NCBI RefSeq assembly: GCF_017114995.1
Contig: NZ_JABXKL010000004.1
Coordinates: 1 to 64,000, forward strand
DNA from: Nostoc sp. NMS9
Lineage (GTDB): Bacteria; Cyanobacteriota; Cyanobacteriia; Cyanobacteriales; Nostocaceae
DNA: 64,000 nt
Direction: 5' to 3'
Shown one piece after another: positions 47,673 through 57,123 of the stretch. Under the pieces are notes generated by a model that was given only the letters and a program-made list of their open reading frames with translations, searched no databases and was not told the origin of the DNA. Both the position numbers and the translations under genes were made by a program. Position 1 is the first letter of the stretch, and each line of letters opens with the position of its first letter.

Positions 47673-48974
47673 TTAACTTTGTTTATAAACCATTTCCATT
47701 TTCAACTTCTCAATCTCCAATCTCAATTTGTCATTCTCCATCCTCAACTTTGCATTCTCCTCTCTAATCAACTCAACTTCATTCCTCTTGTTCAACGCCT
47801 GATTAATTGCCAACTTTCGCATATCTAGCGAAAACCAACGCTGATAGGTTTGTGTATGAACTTGGACACTATGCCCCAAATTATCCGCCGCCGCTTTAAT
47901 TGGTATCCCCAGAATATGCGCCCTAATTGCCCAAGCGTGGCGTAAATCATACGGTTTAAAATCTAATCCGATTTTACGAAACCACCAACTAACTCGCTGT
48001 GTTAACGCCGTTATCTCAGCATGATTAGTGTTATCTTTTTTTGCGATCGCACTCACCAACATCTCCAAATATTTAGAATTTCTCAAATCAAAATCCGAAA
48101 TCCATTGCCTATATAATGGTAATGCTTGTCTCTCACCAGTCTTACAATCCTTATGCACTTTCCATGTCAAATCTGTATTTTCTGTATTCAACCACCAAGC
48201 AATATCAGGATTAATAAAAAGTTCCCGTGGACGTAAACCAAAAACTGCTAACATTCCATACGTCCAGCGCCAAAGTTGCCAGCTATCTTGCACATTTTGA
48301 TTAACTTGATTGCCTCTATTATGTTGGTAGTCTTCAAACTTGAGAATTCCCTCAGATATTTCCGCATCGGTCGGTATATTGCGGGAATTATTCTCCGGCA
48401 TTTTAGAATATTTAGATAAATCAATTTCGATGTTGAATGTCACACAAAATGCAGAGATAGCTCTCGCTGCATTATACTTAGCCCATTCCTTATCGATTTG
48501 TTCAATTGAACCGATCAGATTTTCAGCAGTTGCCAAATCTTTAGGATTCGTAAATCTCTTGGTTCGAGAAAAGTAATAAAAAAAAGTATGTTCGCTTTTG
48601 GTAGTTCGTTTATGAGTTTTAAAATACTCATTTTCAAATTCTTCGAGTAATTCTCCTATAGTTTGAAAATCTTTTCTAATTGTCTCATTTCCTAAATATT
48701 TATCGTTCCATTCAAACGTTTTACGAGCAATTAACTTCCCTAATTCATAAGCTTCTTCCTCAGCCGTCTTGAGTCCATCCAAGTTAGCGGGAATATTCAA
48801 ACTGAGATTATATTGCTTTCTCCCAGTACCGTTACTATCTTTGTCTCCCGGTTTAATTGGTAACGTCGCCCGTAATTGCAGACTTCCATTCGATTCCCTA
48901 ATTGTCACCTTTGCCTTTGCAGACTTCAAACGCAGATTAACTTTTTCTAAATCCAGTAATACTTTCGTTCTCAT
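47673..48974 (-). CDS. xisA: XisA, nifD-element site-specific recombinase
   Basis: A tyrosine recombinase that excises the nifD element. 433 residues from MRTKVLLDLEKV; the frame is also open 84 bp upstream, but that part is not XisA-like. The catalytic region includes FGLRPRE, YDLRHAWAIRAHILG, AADNLGHSVQVHTQTYQRW (nucleophile Tyr) and a coiled-coil tail LIREENAKLRMENDKLRLEIE. The conserved N-terminal extension lies in another frame (48937-49095). It is about 120 bp from the right recombination site, as in Anabaena. Confidence 0.93.
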   Translation of the reverse strand: MRTKVLLDLEKVNLRLKSAKAKVTIRESNGSLQLRATLPIKPGDKDSNGTGRKQYNLSLNIPANLDGLKTAEEEAYELGKLIARKTFEWNDKYLGNETIRKDFQTIGELLEEFENEYFKTHKRTTKSEHTFFYYFSRTKRFTNPKDLATAENLIGSIEQIDKEWAKYNAARAISAFCVTFNIEIDLSKYSKMPENNSRNIPTDAEISEGILKFEDYQHNRGNQVNQNVQDSWQLWRWTYGMLAVFGLRPRELFINPDIAWWLNTENTDLTWKVHKDCKTGERQALPLYRQWISDFDLRNSKYLEMLVSAIAKKDNTNHAEITALTQRVSWWFRKIGLDFKPYDLRHAWAIRAHILGIPIKAAADNLGHSVQVHTQTYQRWFSLDMRKLAINQALNKRNEVELIREENAKLRMENDKLRLEIEKLKMEMVYKQS

Positions 48975-49095
48975 GTATATGTTCTTTTTGCTGCTGTGCT
49001 TGCAGACTTGAGCCAAGAAAACTGCCATCGGTAGATGAAACTGGCTCCAAGTCTGCAAAAGCTTGTTGATACTTGTCTTTACCCTGATTATGCAT
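48937..49095 (-). pseudogene. xisA: Out-of-frame 5' extension of xisA
   Basis: From ATG at 49095 the frame reads HNQGKDKYQQAFADLEP and SLQAQQQKEH, matching the N-terminus I recall for Anabaena XisA. Four extra bases (ATAC in gaacATACatgagaacg) just before the MRTKV codons shift it, and it ends at 48937-48939. Either initiation occurs at 48974 or the recombinase is damaged. Confidence 0.75.
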
Positions 49096-49212
49096 CGCTG
49101 TGTTTTTAGCCTATATTTAGCCTAAAAATAAATGTGTTATCAGCGAACAATGTTTAGCACAGACACTGTTTGCTGCAAACATTAGGCTGTTGAAAAAATT
49201 AAACCACAAAAA

Positions 49213-49223
49213 GGATTACTCCG
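49213..49223 (+). repeat. Right nifD recombination site GGATTACTCCG
   Basis: The second copy of the 11-bp core site, identical to 22541-22551. Downstream bases continue nifD in frame (GGT CCT TAT CAC = G-P-Y-H). Confidence 0.97.
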
Positions 49224-49372
49224 GTCCTTATCACGGTTACGATGGTTTTGCCATCTTCGCTCGCGACATGGACTTGGCACTCAACAGCCCAACCTGGTCA
49301 TTAATTGGCGCTCCTTGGAATGAAAAAGCTCAGGCTAAGAAGGCTGAAGCAAAGGCTAAGGCTGCCGTCTAG
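49213..49372 (+). CDS. nifD: NifD alpha chain, 3' part
   Basis: The last 52 codons of Nif[34 protein letters not shown] and an Ala/Lys-rich tail. It cannot be translated as part of NifD until the element is removed. A cryptic TTG start at 49190 lies in element DNA and is unlikely to be used. nifK follows 205 bp downstream. Confidence 0.95.
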
Positions 49373-49577
49373 GGAAATGGGAGAGAGCAATAAGTAAGGA
49401 TAACCTGGGGCTAAAACCCCAGGGGGGAGTTGGGAATCCAAAATTCAAAACTGAAAAATTAAAATTTCTTTTGATTTTTGCATTTTGAATTTTGAATCAT
49501 ATTCCCATCTCCCACCCCCGCCTCAAATCCTTATTCCTCAATCAGTAAAAGAATTCAGTAAGCTTGGAGATCCAGAA

Positions 49578-51113
49578 ATGCCTCAGAATCCAGAAAAAAT
49601 TCAAGACCACGTAGAGTTATTCCACCAACCAGAGTACCAACAGCTATTTGAAAACAAAAAGCAGTTTGAAAACGGTCACGAAGCCGAAGAAGTACAACGG
49701 GTTGCAGAGTGGACAAAGGGTTGGGATTATCGTGAAAAGAACTTCGCTCGTGAAGCTTTAACCGTTAACCCTGCTAAAGGTTGTCAACCATTAGGAGCAA
49801 TCTTTGCTGCTGTTGGTTTTGAAGGTACTCTACCTTTTGTTCAAGGTTCTCAAGGTTGCGTTGCTTATTTCCGCACCCACTTAACCCGTCACTACAAAGA
49901 ACCATTCTCTGGTGTATCTTCTTCAATGACTGAAGATGCAGCCGTGTTTGGTGGTCTGCAAAACATGATTGATGGCTTGGCGAACTCTTACCAACTCTAC
50001 AAGCCTAAGATGATCGCTGTCTGCACCACCTGTATGGCAGAAGTAATTGGTGATGACTTACAGTCTTTCATCAACAACGCCAAGGAAGCTGGTTCAGTTC
50101 CTCAAGATTTCCCAGTACCCTACGCTCACACTCCTAGCTTTGTTGGTTCCCACATCACTGGTTACGACAACATGATGAAGGGAATTCTTTCTAACTTGAC
50201 CGCAGGTCATAAGAAAGAAACCAGCAATGGTAAAATCAACTTCATCCCAGGTTTTGACACCTACGTAGGTAACAACCGCGAAATCAAGCGGATTGCTTCC
50301 TTGTTCGGCTTTGACTACACCATTCTAGCTGACAACAGCGACTACCTCGATTCACCAAACACAGGTGAGTTCGATATGTATCCAGGTGGTACAAAGCTGG
50401 AAGATGCCGCAGATTCAATTAATGCTAAAGCTACAATTGCTCTGCAATCACACTCCACCCTCAAAACCCGCGAGTACATCGAAAAAGAATGGAAGCAACC
50501 AACCACAGTTTGCCGTCCTTGGGGTATTAAGGGTACTGATGAGTTGTTGATGAAACTCAGCGAATTGAGTGGTATCCCCATTCCTGAAGAATTGGAAATC
50601 GAACGCGGTCGTGCAGTTGATGCCATGACTGACTCCCACTCATGGATTCACGGCAAGCGCTTCGCTATCTACGGCGAACCAGATTTAGTATACAGCGTAG
50701 TTGGCTTTATGCTGGAAATGGGTGCTGAACCTGTGCATATCTTGGTTAACAACAGCAACGAAGTATTTGAAGCAGAAATGAAAGAACTGCTTGCTTCTAG
50801 CCCCTTTGGTCAACATGCAACTGTTTGGGGTGGTAAAGACCTGTGGCACATGCGTTCTTTGTTGTTCACCGAACCAGTAGACTTCCTGGTTGGTAACACC
50901 TACGGTAAGTACCTGTGGCGTGACACCAAGATTCCCCTCGTCAGAATCGGCTACCCCATCATGGATCGTCACCACTTACACCGCTACGCCACCATTGGTT
51001 ATCAAGGTGTGATCAACCTCCTCAACTGGACTGTAAATACCCTGTTTGAAGAAATCGATCGCAACACCAACATTCCTTCTAAGACAGATATTTCTTACGA
51101 CTTGATTCGTTAG
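49578..51113 (+). CDS. nifK: NifK, MoFe protein beta chain
   Basis: 511 residues from [15 protein letters not shown], with GGAGATCC upstream; the frame is open 93 bp further, but that part is not NifK. P-cluster cysteines lie in [21 protein letters not shown] and [12 protein letters not shown], with a conserved serine in [14 protein letters not shown]. It pairs with NifD in the alpha2-beta2 tetramer. It is downstream of nifD, so full operon transcription may also need excision. Confidence 0.98.
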   Translation: MPQNPEKIQDHVELFHQPEYQQLFENKKQFENGHEAEEVQRVAEWTKGWDYREKNFAREALTVNPAKGCQPLGAIFAAVGFEGTLPFVQGSQGCVAYFRTHLTRHYKEPFSGVSSSMTEDAAVFGGLQNMIDGLANSYQLYKPKMIAVCTTCMAEVIGDDLQSFINNAKEAGSVPQDFPVPYAHTPSFVGSHITGYDNMMKGILSNLTAGHKKETSNGKINFIPGFDTYVGNNREIKRIASLFGFDYTILADNSDYLDSPNTGEFDMYPGGTKLEDAADSINAKATIALQSHSTLKTREYIEKEWKQPTTVCRPWGIKGTDELLMKLSELSGIPIPEELEIERGRAVDAMTDSHSWIHGKRFAIYGEPDLVYSVVGFMLEMGAEPVHILVNNSNEVFEAEMKELLASSPFGQHATVWGGKDLWHMRSLLFTEPVDFLVGNTYGKYLWRDTKIPLVRIGYPIMDRHHLHRYATIGYQGVINLLNWTVNTLFEEIDRNTNIPSKTDISYDLIR

Positions 51114-51149
51114 AAATTGCGTAGAAACACAACGTGTTAATTAAGGGTA

Positions 51150-51240
51150 AAGAAGGGGAGTAGGGAATAGGGAATAGGGAATAGGGAAATATCCAATCCC
51201 AATCCCCAATCCCCAATTCCCAATCCCCAACTCCCCTTTT
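51150..51240. repeat. Heptanucleotide repeats (STRR) after nifK
   Basis: Runs of gggaata on the plus strand (near 51160-51187) are followed by complementary aatcccc/caatccccaa runs to 51232. They can fold into a long stem in the nifK downstream RNA. This is a hallmark of heterocystous genomes. Confidence 0.8.
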
Positions 51241-51271
51241 TCTTTCTAGCATTTACCCAAGGAATTTATAA

Positions 51272-51619
51272 ATGGAAACCATCAATCACACTCACGAACA
51301 CACTCACACTCATCCTCATCCTAATTACCATCCACCTAACCAGAAAAAACCAGGATGGTTTCACAATCTTCTTAATCCGTTGCGGCGTGTAGTGGATGGA
51401 ATTCAGGTTAAAAATAATCGCTTCGCTCATCTAATTTGCCAAACAATTCCTTGTTGTTGTCCCTTTGAGCGACAAATTAAATTATTTGGGAAGTCTATTG
51501 ATATCCCACCACTATGTAAACTCAATCCTTTATATGACGAATTTGTAGGATTGCGTTTTCGCGCTCTATCTTACCTCACCGATGTATGTGGAGAGGATGT
51601 CACAAAATACATTTGCTAA
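51272..51619 (+). CDS. Mo-dependent nitrogenase C-terminal family protein
   Basis: 115 residues. A His-rich N-terminus (HTHEHTHTHPHPNYHP) could bind metal. The rest (PLRRVVDGIQVKNNRFAHLICQTIPCCCPFERQIKLFG, LCKLNPLYDEFVGLRFRALSYL) is the Mo-nitrogenase_C family (PF06967 type) found between nifK and nifE in cyanobacteria. It contains a CCC motif. The function is unknown. Confidence 0.88.
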   Translation: METINHTHEHTHTHPHPNYHPPNQKKPGWFHNLLNPLRRVVDGIQVKNNRFAHLICQTIPCCCPFERQIKLFGKSIDIPPLCKLNPLYDEFVGLRFRALSYLTDVCGEDVTKYIC

Positions 51620-51743
51620 TTATTGGGCATTGGGCATTGGGGATTGGGCATTGGTCAATCAATTTTGGATTTTAGATTGCCAATTCTAGATTTTTCTTTC
51701 AATCCAAAATCCAAAATTGGCATAGTTCAGTACGAGAAGAGAG

Positions 51744-53123
51744 ATGAAAAGCACCCAAGGTAAAATCAACGAGCTGCTGACTGAGACAGGATGTGAGCAT
51801 AATCAGCACAAACAAGCGGAAAAGAAAAATAAGTCTTGCACCCAACAGGCACAACCTGGCGCGGCTCAAGGGGGCTGCGCTTTTGATGGTGCAATGATTT
51901 CTTTAGTACCGATCGCAGATGCTGCTCATTTAGTCCACGGGCCGATCGCCTGTGCTGGTAATTCTTGGGGCAGTCGTGGTAGTCTGTCGTCTGGCCCGCA
52001 ACTCTACAAAATGGGCTTTACCACTGACTTGGGTGAAAATGATGTCATCTTCGGTGGCGAAAAGAAACTCTACAAAGCGATTCTGGAACTCAAAGAGCGT
52101 TACCAACCAGCAGCAGTATTCGTCTACGCCACTTGCGTTACAGCCTTAATTGGTGATGATATGGATGCTGTCTGCAAAGCGGCGGCTGAGAAAATCGGTA
52201 TTCCTGTTGTTCCCGTCATTGCCCCAGGATTCATTGGCAGTAAAAATCTGGGCAACCGTTTTGGCGGTGAAGCTTTATTAGAATATGTTGTCGGAACAGC
52301 AGAACCGGAACATACAACGCCTTATGATATTAACTTAATCGGTGAATACAATATCGCCGGGGAAATGTGGGGAGTAACACCACTGTTAGAAAAATTAGGC
52401 ATCCGTATTTTGTCTAAAATTACGGGCGATGCTCGCTACGATGAAATTCGCTACGCCCACCGCGCCAAGCTCAACGTCATGATCTGCTCACGAGCGTTGC
52501 TGAATATGGCGAGAAAGATGGAGGAGCGTTACAACATCCCCTACATTGAAGAGTCTTTCTACGGCATCGATGATATGAATCGCTGTCTGCGAAATATCGC
52601 TGCTAAATTAGGCGACGCTGATTTACAGGAGCGGACAGAAAAGCTTATTGCAGAAGAAACGGCTGCTTTAGATTTGGCACTGGCTCCCTATCGCACTCGA
52701 CTCAAAGGTAAGCGAGTTGTTTTATATACTGGCGGTGTTAAGAGTTGGTCGATTATTTCCGCTGCTAGAGACTTAGGCATTGAAGTTGTTGCTACCAGTA
52801 CTCGCAAAAGCACTGAGGAAGACAAAGCCAAAATCAAGAAGTTGCTCGGCAACGATGGCATCATGTTGGAGAAGGGCAACGCTAAGGAATTGCTACAAGT
52901 GGTTAAAGACACTCGCGCAGATATGCTGATTGCTGGCGGACGTAACCAATACACTGCTTTAAAAGCTCGAATTCCTTTCCTTGATATCAACCAAGAACGC
53001 CATCATCCTTATGCAGGTTATGTGGGAATGATTGAAATGGCGCGGGAACTGTACGAAGCTCTGTATAGCCCGATTTGGGAACAAATACGCAAACCCGCTC
53101 CTTGGGATGAGGAGGAAGTTTAA
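51744..53123 (+). CDS. nifE: NifE, FeMo-cofactor scaffold alpha-like subunit
   Basis: 459 residues. NifEN receives NifB-co and matures it. Cluster cysteines are at 45 (GGCAFDG), 70 ([16 protein letters not shown]) and 131 ([12 protein letters not shown]), with the further conserved Cys in [11 protein letters not shown]. The start follows an acgagaagagag leader. Upstream is a spacer of short repeats. The stop TAA overlaps an ATG, but nifN actually begins 151 bp further on because of an inserted repeat. Confidence 0.97.
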   Translation: MKSTQGKINELLTETGCEHNQHKQAEKKNKSCTQQAQPGAAQGGCAFDGAMISLVPIADAAHLVHGPIACAGNSWGSRGSLSSGPQLYKMGFTTDLGENDVIFGGEKKLYKAILELKERYQPAAVFVYATCVTALIGDDMDAVCKAAAEKIGIPVVPVIAPGFIGSKNLGNRFGGEALLEYVVGTAEPEHTTPYDINLIGEYNIAGEMWGVTPLLEKLGIRILSKITGDARYDEIRYAHRAKLNVMICSRALLNMARKMEERYNIPYIEESFYGIDDMNRCLRNIAAKLGDADLQERTEKLIAEETAALDLALAPYRTRLKGKRVVLYTGGVKSWSIISAARDLGIEVVATSTRKSTEEDKAKIKKLLGNDGIMLEKGNAKELLQVVKDTRADMLIAGGRNQYTALKARIPFLDINQERHHPYAGYVGMIEMARELYEALYSPIWEQIRKPAPWDEEEV

Positions 53124-53280
53124 TGGCGGCTGTATCCTCGTTCCCAGCCGGAGTCTGGGAACGCATTCCTGAAGGCTCTGCCTTCTTTGTAGAGCAGATG
53201 AGGCAGAGCCTCATTGTCAGCATTCCCCGGCGGAGCCAGGGAACAAGAAAGTCCGCCCTGGAGGAGGTAGTTTAATGGCG
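53109..53280. repeat. Repeat insertion between nifE and nifN
   Basis: The 20-bp blocks gaggaggaagtttaatggcg (53109-53128) and gaggaggtagtttaatggcg (53261-53280) differ at one base and flank 132 bp. Inside are two ttccc-ggag-ggga hairpins (around 53143 and 53224) and a gaggctctgcc/ggcagagcctc inverted pair. The layout suggests a small element inserted with duplication at a former TAATG overlap of nifE and nifN. Confidence 0.75.
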
Positions 53281-54603
53281 ATCGTTACTGTTTCTAACAA
53301 AGCACTGACAGTTAACCCCCTCAAGCAAAGTCAAGCTTTGGGTGCAACCTTAGCCTTTTTGGGATTGAAAGGGACGATGCCCTTATTCCACGGTTCTCAA
53401 GGTTGTACTGCTTTCGCCAAAGTTGTCCTAGTGCGGCATTTCCGGGAAGCGATTCCCCTAGCTACGACGGCGATGACGGAAGTCACCACTATCTTGGGTG
53501 GTGAAGAGAATGTGGAAGAAGCAATTCTCACCTTGGTGGAGAAGGCTAACCCAGAAATTATTGGTTTATGTAGTACTGGGTTGACTGAAACTAGAGGCGA
53601 TGACATCGAGGGTTTTCTGAAGGAAATCCGCGATCGCCATCCTGAATTGAATGATTTAGCGATCGTTTTTGCGCCTACCCCAGATTTTAAAGGTGCGTTG
53701 CAAGATGGCTTTGCTGCTGCTGTGGAAAGCATCGTTCAGGAAATTCCTCGCGCAGGTGAAATCAGAACTGAACAAGTGACGATTTTGGCGGGTTCTGCCT
53801 TCACACCAGGGGATGTACAGGAAATCAAAGAGATAGTTACAAACTTTGGCTTAGTGCCTATCTTTGTACCTGACCTTGGTGCTTCTCTAGATGGACACTT
53901 AGAGGATGGTTATAGTGCAATTACAGTCAGTGGGACTACCTTAAAACAGCTACGAGAAGTAGGTAGTTCTGCTTTTACCTTGGCATTGGGTGAAAGTATG
54001 CGGGGGGCTGCCAAGATTCTGGAAGAACGCTTTGGCACACCTTACGAGGTGTTTGGCGAACTGACAGGATTAGAACCAGTAGATGAATTTATCCAAGCAT
54101 TGGCGATTCTGAGCGGTAACAGCGTACCCGAAAAATACCGCCGCCAACGTCGTCAGTTGCAAGATGCGATGCTGGACACCCACTTTTACTTTGGTGCAAA
54201 ACGAGTTTCCTTAGCGCTAGAACCAGATTTGTTGTGGTTAACCGTGCATTTCCTGCAATCGATGGGAGCGCAGATTCATGCAGCGGTGACAACCACGCGA
54301 TCGCCACTACTAGAAAAACTCCCGGTAAAAAGCGTCACCATCGGCGATTTGGAAGACTTTGAGAGTTTAGCAGACGGCTCTGATTTGCTAATTGGTAACT
54401 CGAATGTCAGTGCGATCGCTAAACGGCTCTCGATTCCTCTTTATCGTCTAGGATTGCCCATTTATGACCGCTTAGGTAATGGTCAATTTACCAAAGTTGG
54501 CTATCGAGGCACGATGGAAATTGTGTTTGGCATCGGCAACCTGTTTTTAGAAGCAGAAGAGTCATTAGTCATTAGTCATTCGTCATTAGTAAGTAACAAA
54601 TGA
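53275..54603 (+). CDS. nifN: NifN, FeMo-cofactor scaffold beta-like subunit
   Basis: 442 residues. It shows ALTVNPLKQSQALGATLAFLG, the cluster Cys in HGSQGCTAFAKVV, TTAMTEVTTILGG and STGLTETRGDDIEG. It forms the NifEN heterotetramer. Its ribosome site GGAGGAGG comes from the right copy of the flanking repeat. It ends in an attagtcatt-type repeat used partly as coding sequence (SLVISHSSLVSNK), so the C-terminal tail was probably extended by repeat DNA. Confidence 0.96.
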   Translation: MAIVTVSNKALTVNPLKQSQALGATLAFLGLKGTMPLFHGSQGCTAFAKVVLVRHFREAIPLATTAMTEVTTILGGEENVEEAILTLVEKANPEIIGLCSTGLTETRGDDIEGFLKEIRDRHPELNDLAIVFAPTPDFKGALQDGFAAAVESIVQEIPRAGEIRTEQVTILAGSAFTPGDVQEIKEIVTNFGLVPIFVPDLGASLDGHLEDGYSAITVSGTTLKQLREVGSSAFTLALGESMRGAAKILEERFGTPYEVFGELTGLEPVDEFIQALAILSGNSVPEKYRRQRRQLQDAMLDTHFYFGAKRVSLALEPDLLWLTVHFLQSMGAQIHAAVTTTRSPLLEKLPVKSVTIGDLEDFESLADGSDLLIGNSNVSAIAKRLSIPLYRLGLPIYDRLGNGQFTKVGYRGTMEIVFGIGNLFLEAEESLVISHSSLVSNK

Positions 54604-54654
54604 CAAATGCTCAACGACAAATGACAAAGGACAAATGACAAAGGACAAATTACG

Positions 54655-55068
54655 ATGAAAATTGGCTTCACGACGAGTGACCGAGTTCATATTAATGCTC
54701 ACTTCGGAGCAGCAGATGAAATTGATGTTTATGAAATCTCGGATGAAGGATATAAATTCCTAGAGACTCGTAACTTTGATGACGACCTCCAAGAAGATAG
54801 TAATGAGAGTAGACTCGCACCAAAACTTGCGGCTCTAGAAGACTGCACAATTATTTATGTTATGGCAATTGGTGGTAGCGCCGCCGCTCGTTTAATCAAG
54901 AAAGGTGTGACGCCAGTGAAGGCGCGATCGCCAGAAGAAGAAATTAGTAAAGTGCTAACTAAGCTAGTGAAAACCCTCAAAGGTAATCCCCCACCTTGGT
55001 TGCGTAAAGCTTTACAGCAAAAACCCTCAAACTTTGCCGATGAAGTTGAAAATGAAGCAAAGGTATGA
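54655..55068 (+). CDS. nifX: NifX
   Basis: 137 residues, a small NifB-co/FeMo-co carrier: KIGFTTSDRVHINAHFGAADEIDVYEI and YVMAIGGSAAARLIKKGVTPVKA, the NifX/NafY domain. Its TGA overlaps the next ATG (ATGA), indicating coupling with the DUF269 gene. It follows nifN after a short gacaaatga repeat spacer. Confidence 0.95.
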   Translation: MKIGFTTSDRVHINAHFGAADEIDVYEISDEGYKFLETRNFDDDLQEDSNESRLAPKLAALEDCTIIYVMAIGGSAAARLIKKGVTPVKARSPEEEISKVLTKLVKTLKGNPPPWLRKALQQKPSNFADEVENEAKV

Positions 55069-55541
55069 CCACAAATAATAGTGTTAATGGAACTGCTACA
55101 ACTGAAGTCTTGAACTCACCTTTCCTGAAGGTATTAATCAAACAAATCCGTGGTCAAGACAGTTATGGAGTTTATCGTACTTGGTCGGATGAGTTGATTC
55201 TCAAACCCTTTATTGTCACCAAACAAAAGAAACGGGAAATTTCCGTTGAGGGCGAAGTTGATCCGATCACTCAAGCCCGGATTATGGCATTTTTTCGAGC
55301 TGTAGCTGCTGGGATTGAACAAGAAACAGGTTTGATATCCCAGGTTGTGGTTGATTTGAGCCATGAAGGATTTGGCTGGGCGCTAGTTTTTTCTGGTCGT
55401 CTTTTGTTAGCTGTCAAAACCCTGCGAGATGCTCATCGCTTTGGCTTTGACTCGTTAGAGAAATTAGCAGAAGAGGGAGAAAACTACGTCAAAAAAGGTC
55501 TTGATTTGGCGAAGCGCTTTCCTGAAGTTGGCAAAATTTAA
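55065..55541 (+). CDS. NifX-associated nitrogen fixation protein (DUF269)
   Basis: 158 residues: PFLKVLIKQIRGQDSYGVYRTWSDELILKPFI, EVDPITQARIMAFFRAVAAGIEQETG and WALVFSGRLLLAVKTLRDAHRFGFDS. The DUF269 family always sits beside nifX in nif clusters; its exact task is unknown, probably in cofactor assembly. It overlaps nifX by 4 bp. Confidence 0.94.
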   Translation: MTTNNSVNGTATTEVLNSPFLKVLIKQIRGQDSYGVYRTWSDELILKPFIVTKQKKREISVEGEVDPITQARIMAFFRAVAAGIEQETGLISQVVVDLSHEGFGWALVFSGRLLLAVKTLRDAHRFGFDSLEKLAEEGENYVKKGLDLAKRFPEVGKI

Positions 55542-55676
55542 GGAGTTAGGAGTGAGGAGTTAGGAGGGAGTAGTTAAGTTAACTCTTAACTTATAATTTA
55601 TAATTTACAGTTTCTAATTTATAACTCATAACTCATAACTCATAACTCCTAACTTGTAGAAAAGGAGTGGCTGATT

Positions 55677-55892
55677 GTGCAAGCAGAAGAAACGAGTATT
55701 GAGGAACTACAAGGACAAATCAGACGCCTCAACAGCAAAGCGGGTCAAATGAAAATGGATCTGCATGATTTAGCTGAAGGTCTACCAACAGATTATAAAC
55801 AACTTATGGATGTTGCGGCTGCAACTTATGAAATCTATCGCCAGTTAGATGAACTTAAGCAACATCTGAAGAAATTGGAGAATGCCAAATGA
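55677..55892 (+). CDS. CCE_0567-type small nif protein (DUF683)
   Basis: 71 residues from GTG after an AAAGGAG site: IEELQGQIRRLNSKAGQMKMDLHDLAEGLP and LMDVAAATYEIYRQLDELKQHLKKL. This is a two-helix hairpin of the DUF683 metalloprotein family found in nif clusters. It overlaps nifW by 4 bp. Its biochemical function is uncertain, perhaps metal trafficking. Confidence 0.9.
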   Translation: MQAEETSIEELQGQIRRLNSKAGQMKMDLHDLAEGLPTDYKQLMDVAAATYEIYRQLDELKQHLKKLENAK

Positions 55893-56206
55893 CTGGAACT
55901 ATTGATCAATTTAAGAAGCTCGTAGATGCCGAAGAATTTTTTCAATTCTTTAATATGTCCTACGATTTAGAAGTTGTGAATGTAAATCGTCTACATATTC
56001 TGAAAAAGTTTTCTCAATACATGCACAAAATTGATAATAATTCTCCTGACTTGAGTCAAGAAGAGAAATTAAATCAATATTCTTTGGCTTTGCAAAAAGC
56101 TTATCAGGTATTTATCGAATCAACACCCCACGAACAAAAGCTGTTCAAAGTGTTTAACGACAAGCCGAAAAATGTAGTCACACTGACAGAAATCACTTCT
56201 GATTAG
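55889..56206 (+). CDS. nifW: NifW
   Basis: 105 residues: IDQFKKLVDAEEFFQFFNMSYD, VVNVNRLHILKKFSQYM and FIESTPHEQKLFKVF, typical of NifW, which helps protect or mature the MoFe protein. It is coupled to the DUF683 gene upstream and has only a 10-bp gap to hesA. Confidence 0.93.
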   Translation: MTGTIDQFKKLVDAEEFFQFFNMSYDLEVVNVNRLHILKKFSQYMHKIDNNSPDLSQEEKLNQYSLALQKAYQVFIESTPHEQKLFKVFNDKPKNVVTLTEITSD

Positions 56207-56216
56207 GAGGTATAAA

Positions 56217-57023
56217 TTGGTTAACCTAACGCCTACCGAATTAGAACGCTATCGTCGCCAAATGATGGTTCCGAATTTTGGCGAAACAGCACAGAAACGC
56301 TTGAAGTCAGCGACGGTTCTGGTGACAGGTGTGGGGGGATTAGGCGGTACGGCGGCGCTTTACTTAGCAGTAGCAGGCGTTGGGCGGCTAATCCTAGTCC
56401 GGGGTGGTGACTTACGGCTAGATGATATGAATCGTCAAGTTCTCATGACTGATGATTGGGTAGGTAAGCCAAGGGTATTCAAAGCTAAAGAAACTCTGGA
56501 TGCGATTAATCCTGATGTGCAAGTGGAAGCTGTTCATGATTACATCACCCCGGAAAATGTAGACTCGTTAGTGCAGTCCGCCGATATGGCTCTTGATTGC
56601 GCCCACAACTTTACAGAGCGCAATTTGTTAAATGAAGCCTGTGTGCGCTGGCGTAAGCCAATGGTGGAAGCCGCAATGAATGGGATGGAGGCTTACCTAA
56701 CGACGATTATTCCTGGTGTGACTCCTTGTTTATCTTGTCTGTTTCCAGAAAAGCCTGATTGGGATCAGCGCGGCTTTTCAGTTCTAGGCGCTGTTTCTGG
56801 GACACTAGCTTGTCTAACAGCACTGGAAGCTATCAAGCTGATCACCGGGTTTAGTCAGCCTTTATTATCGCAATTGCTGACAATTGACCTAAATCGGATG
56901 GAATTTGCTAAACGCCGTTCTCACCGCGATCGCTCTTGTCCAGTATGCGGTAATAGTGCGCCTTGGAGACATGCGCAATCCAATTCGATGGAAGCCACAG
57001 GTATTACACAGAATAGTCATTAG
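56217..57023 (+). CDS. hesA: HesA, E1-like adenylyltransferase
   Basis: 268 residues from TTG after AGGAGG. It is a ThiF/MoeB-type protein: LERYRRQMMVPNFG, the nucleotide loop VTGVGGLGGTAALYLAVAGVG, DDMNRQVLMTDDWVG, zinc cysteines in CLSCLF and CPVCGN. In heterocystous nif clusters hesA precedes hesB; it likely supports metal-cluster or thiocarboxylate chemistry for nitrogenase. The role is inferred. Confidence 0.93.
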   Translation: MVNLTPTELERYRRQMMVPNFGETAQKRLKSATVLVTGVGGLGGTAALYLAVAGVGRLILVRGGDLRLDDMNRQVLMTDDWVGKPRVFKAKETLDAINPDVQVEAVHDYITPENVDSLVQSADMALDCAHNFTERNLLNEACVRWRKPMVEAAMNGMEAYLTTIIPGVTPCLSCLFPEKPDWDQRGFSVLGAVSGTLACLTALEAIKLITGFSQPLLSQLLTIDLNRMEFAKRRSHRDRSCPVCGNSAPWRHAQSNSMEATGITQNSH

Positions 57024-57123
57024 TCATTGGTCATTAGTAAATAACAACTGACAAAGGACAACTGACAAAGGACAATCCACATCTGAAATCAGAACAACTA
57101 ATCGCTACAAATCAGGAGAACTG

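Larger units (their letters stand above)
22541..49212. mobile_element. nifD excision element, 26,672 bp
   Basis: The DNA between the two GGATTACTCCG copies interrupts nifD and carries xisA at its right end, as in the 11-kb element of Anabaena PCC 7120. In that system XisA deletes the element as a circle during heterocyst differentiation; here the same is inferred from the intact sites and the in-frame join. Cargo is about twenty genes on both strands, including a restriction-modification pair, two tRNAs, a second nifE, a trypsin-like system, a histidine kinase and toxin-antitoxin-like genes. Several genes and repeats show decay. Confidence 0.95.

Noticed and set aside
49485..49577. N-terminal extension of NifK
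   Set aside because: The encoded segment comes from an AT-rich repeat, and the ATG at 49578 has a good ribosome site and the conserved MPQNPE start.
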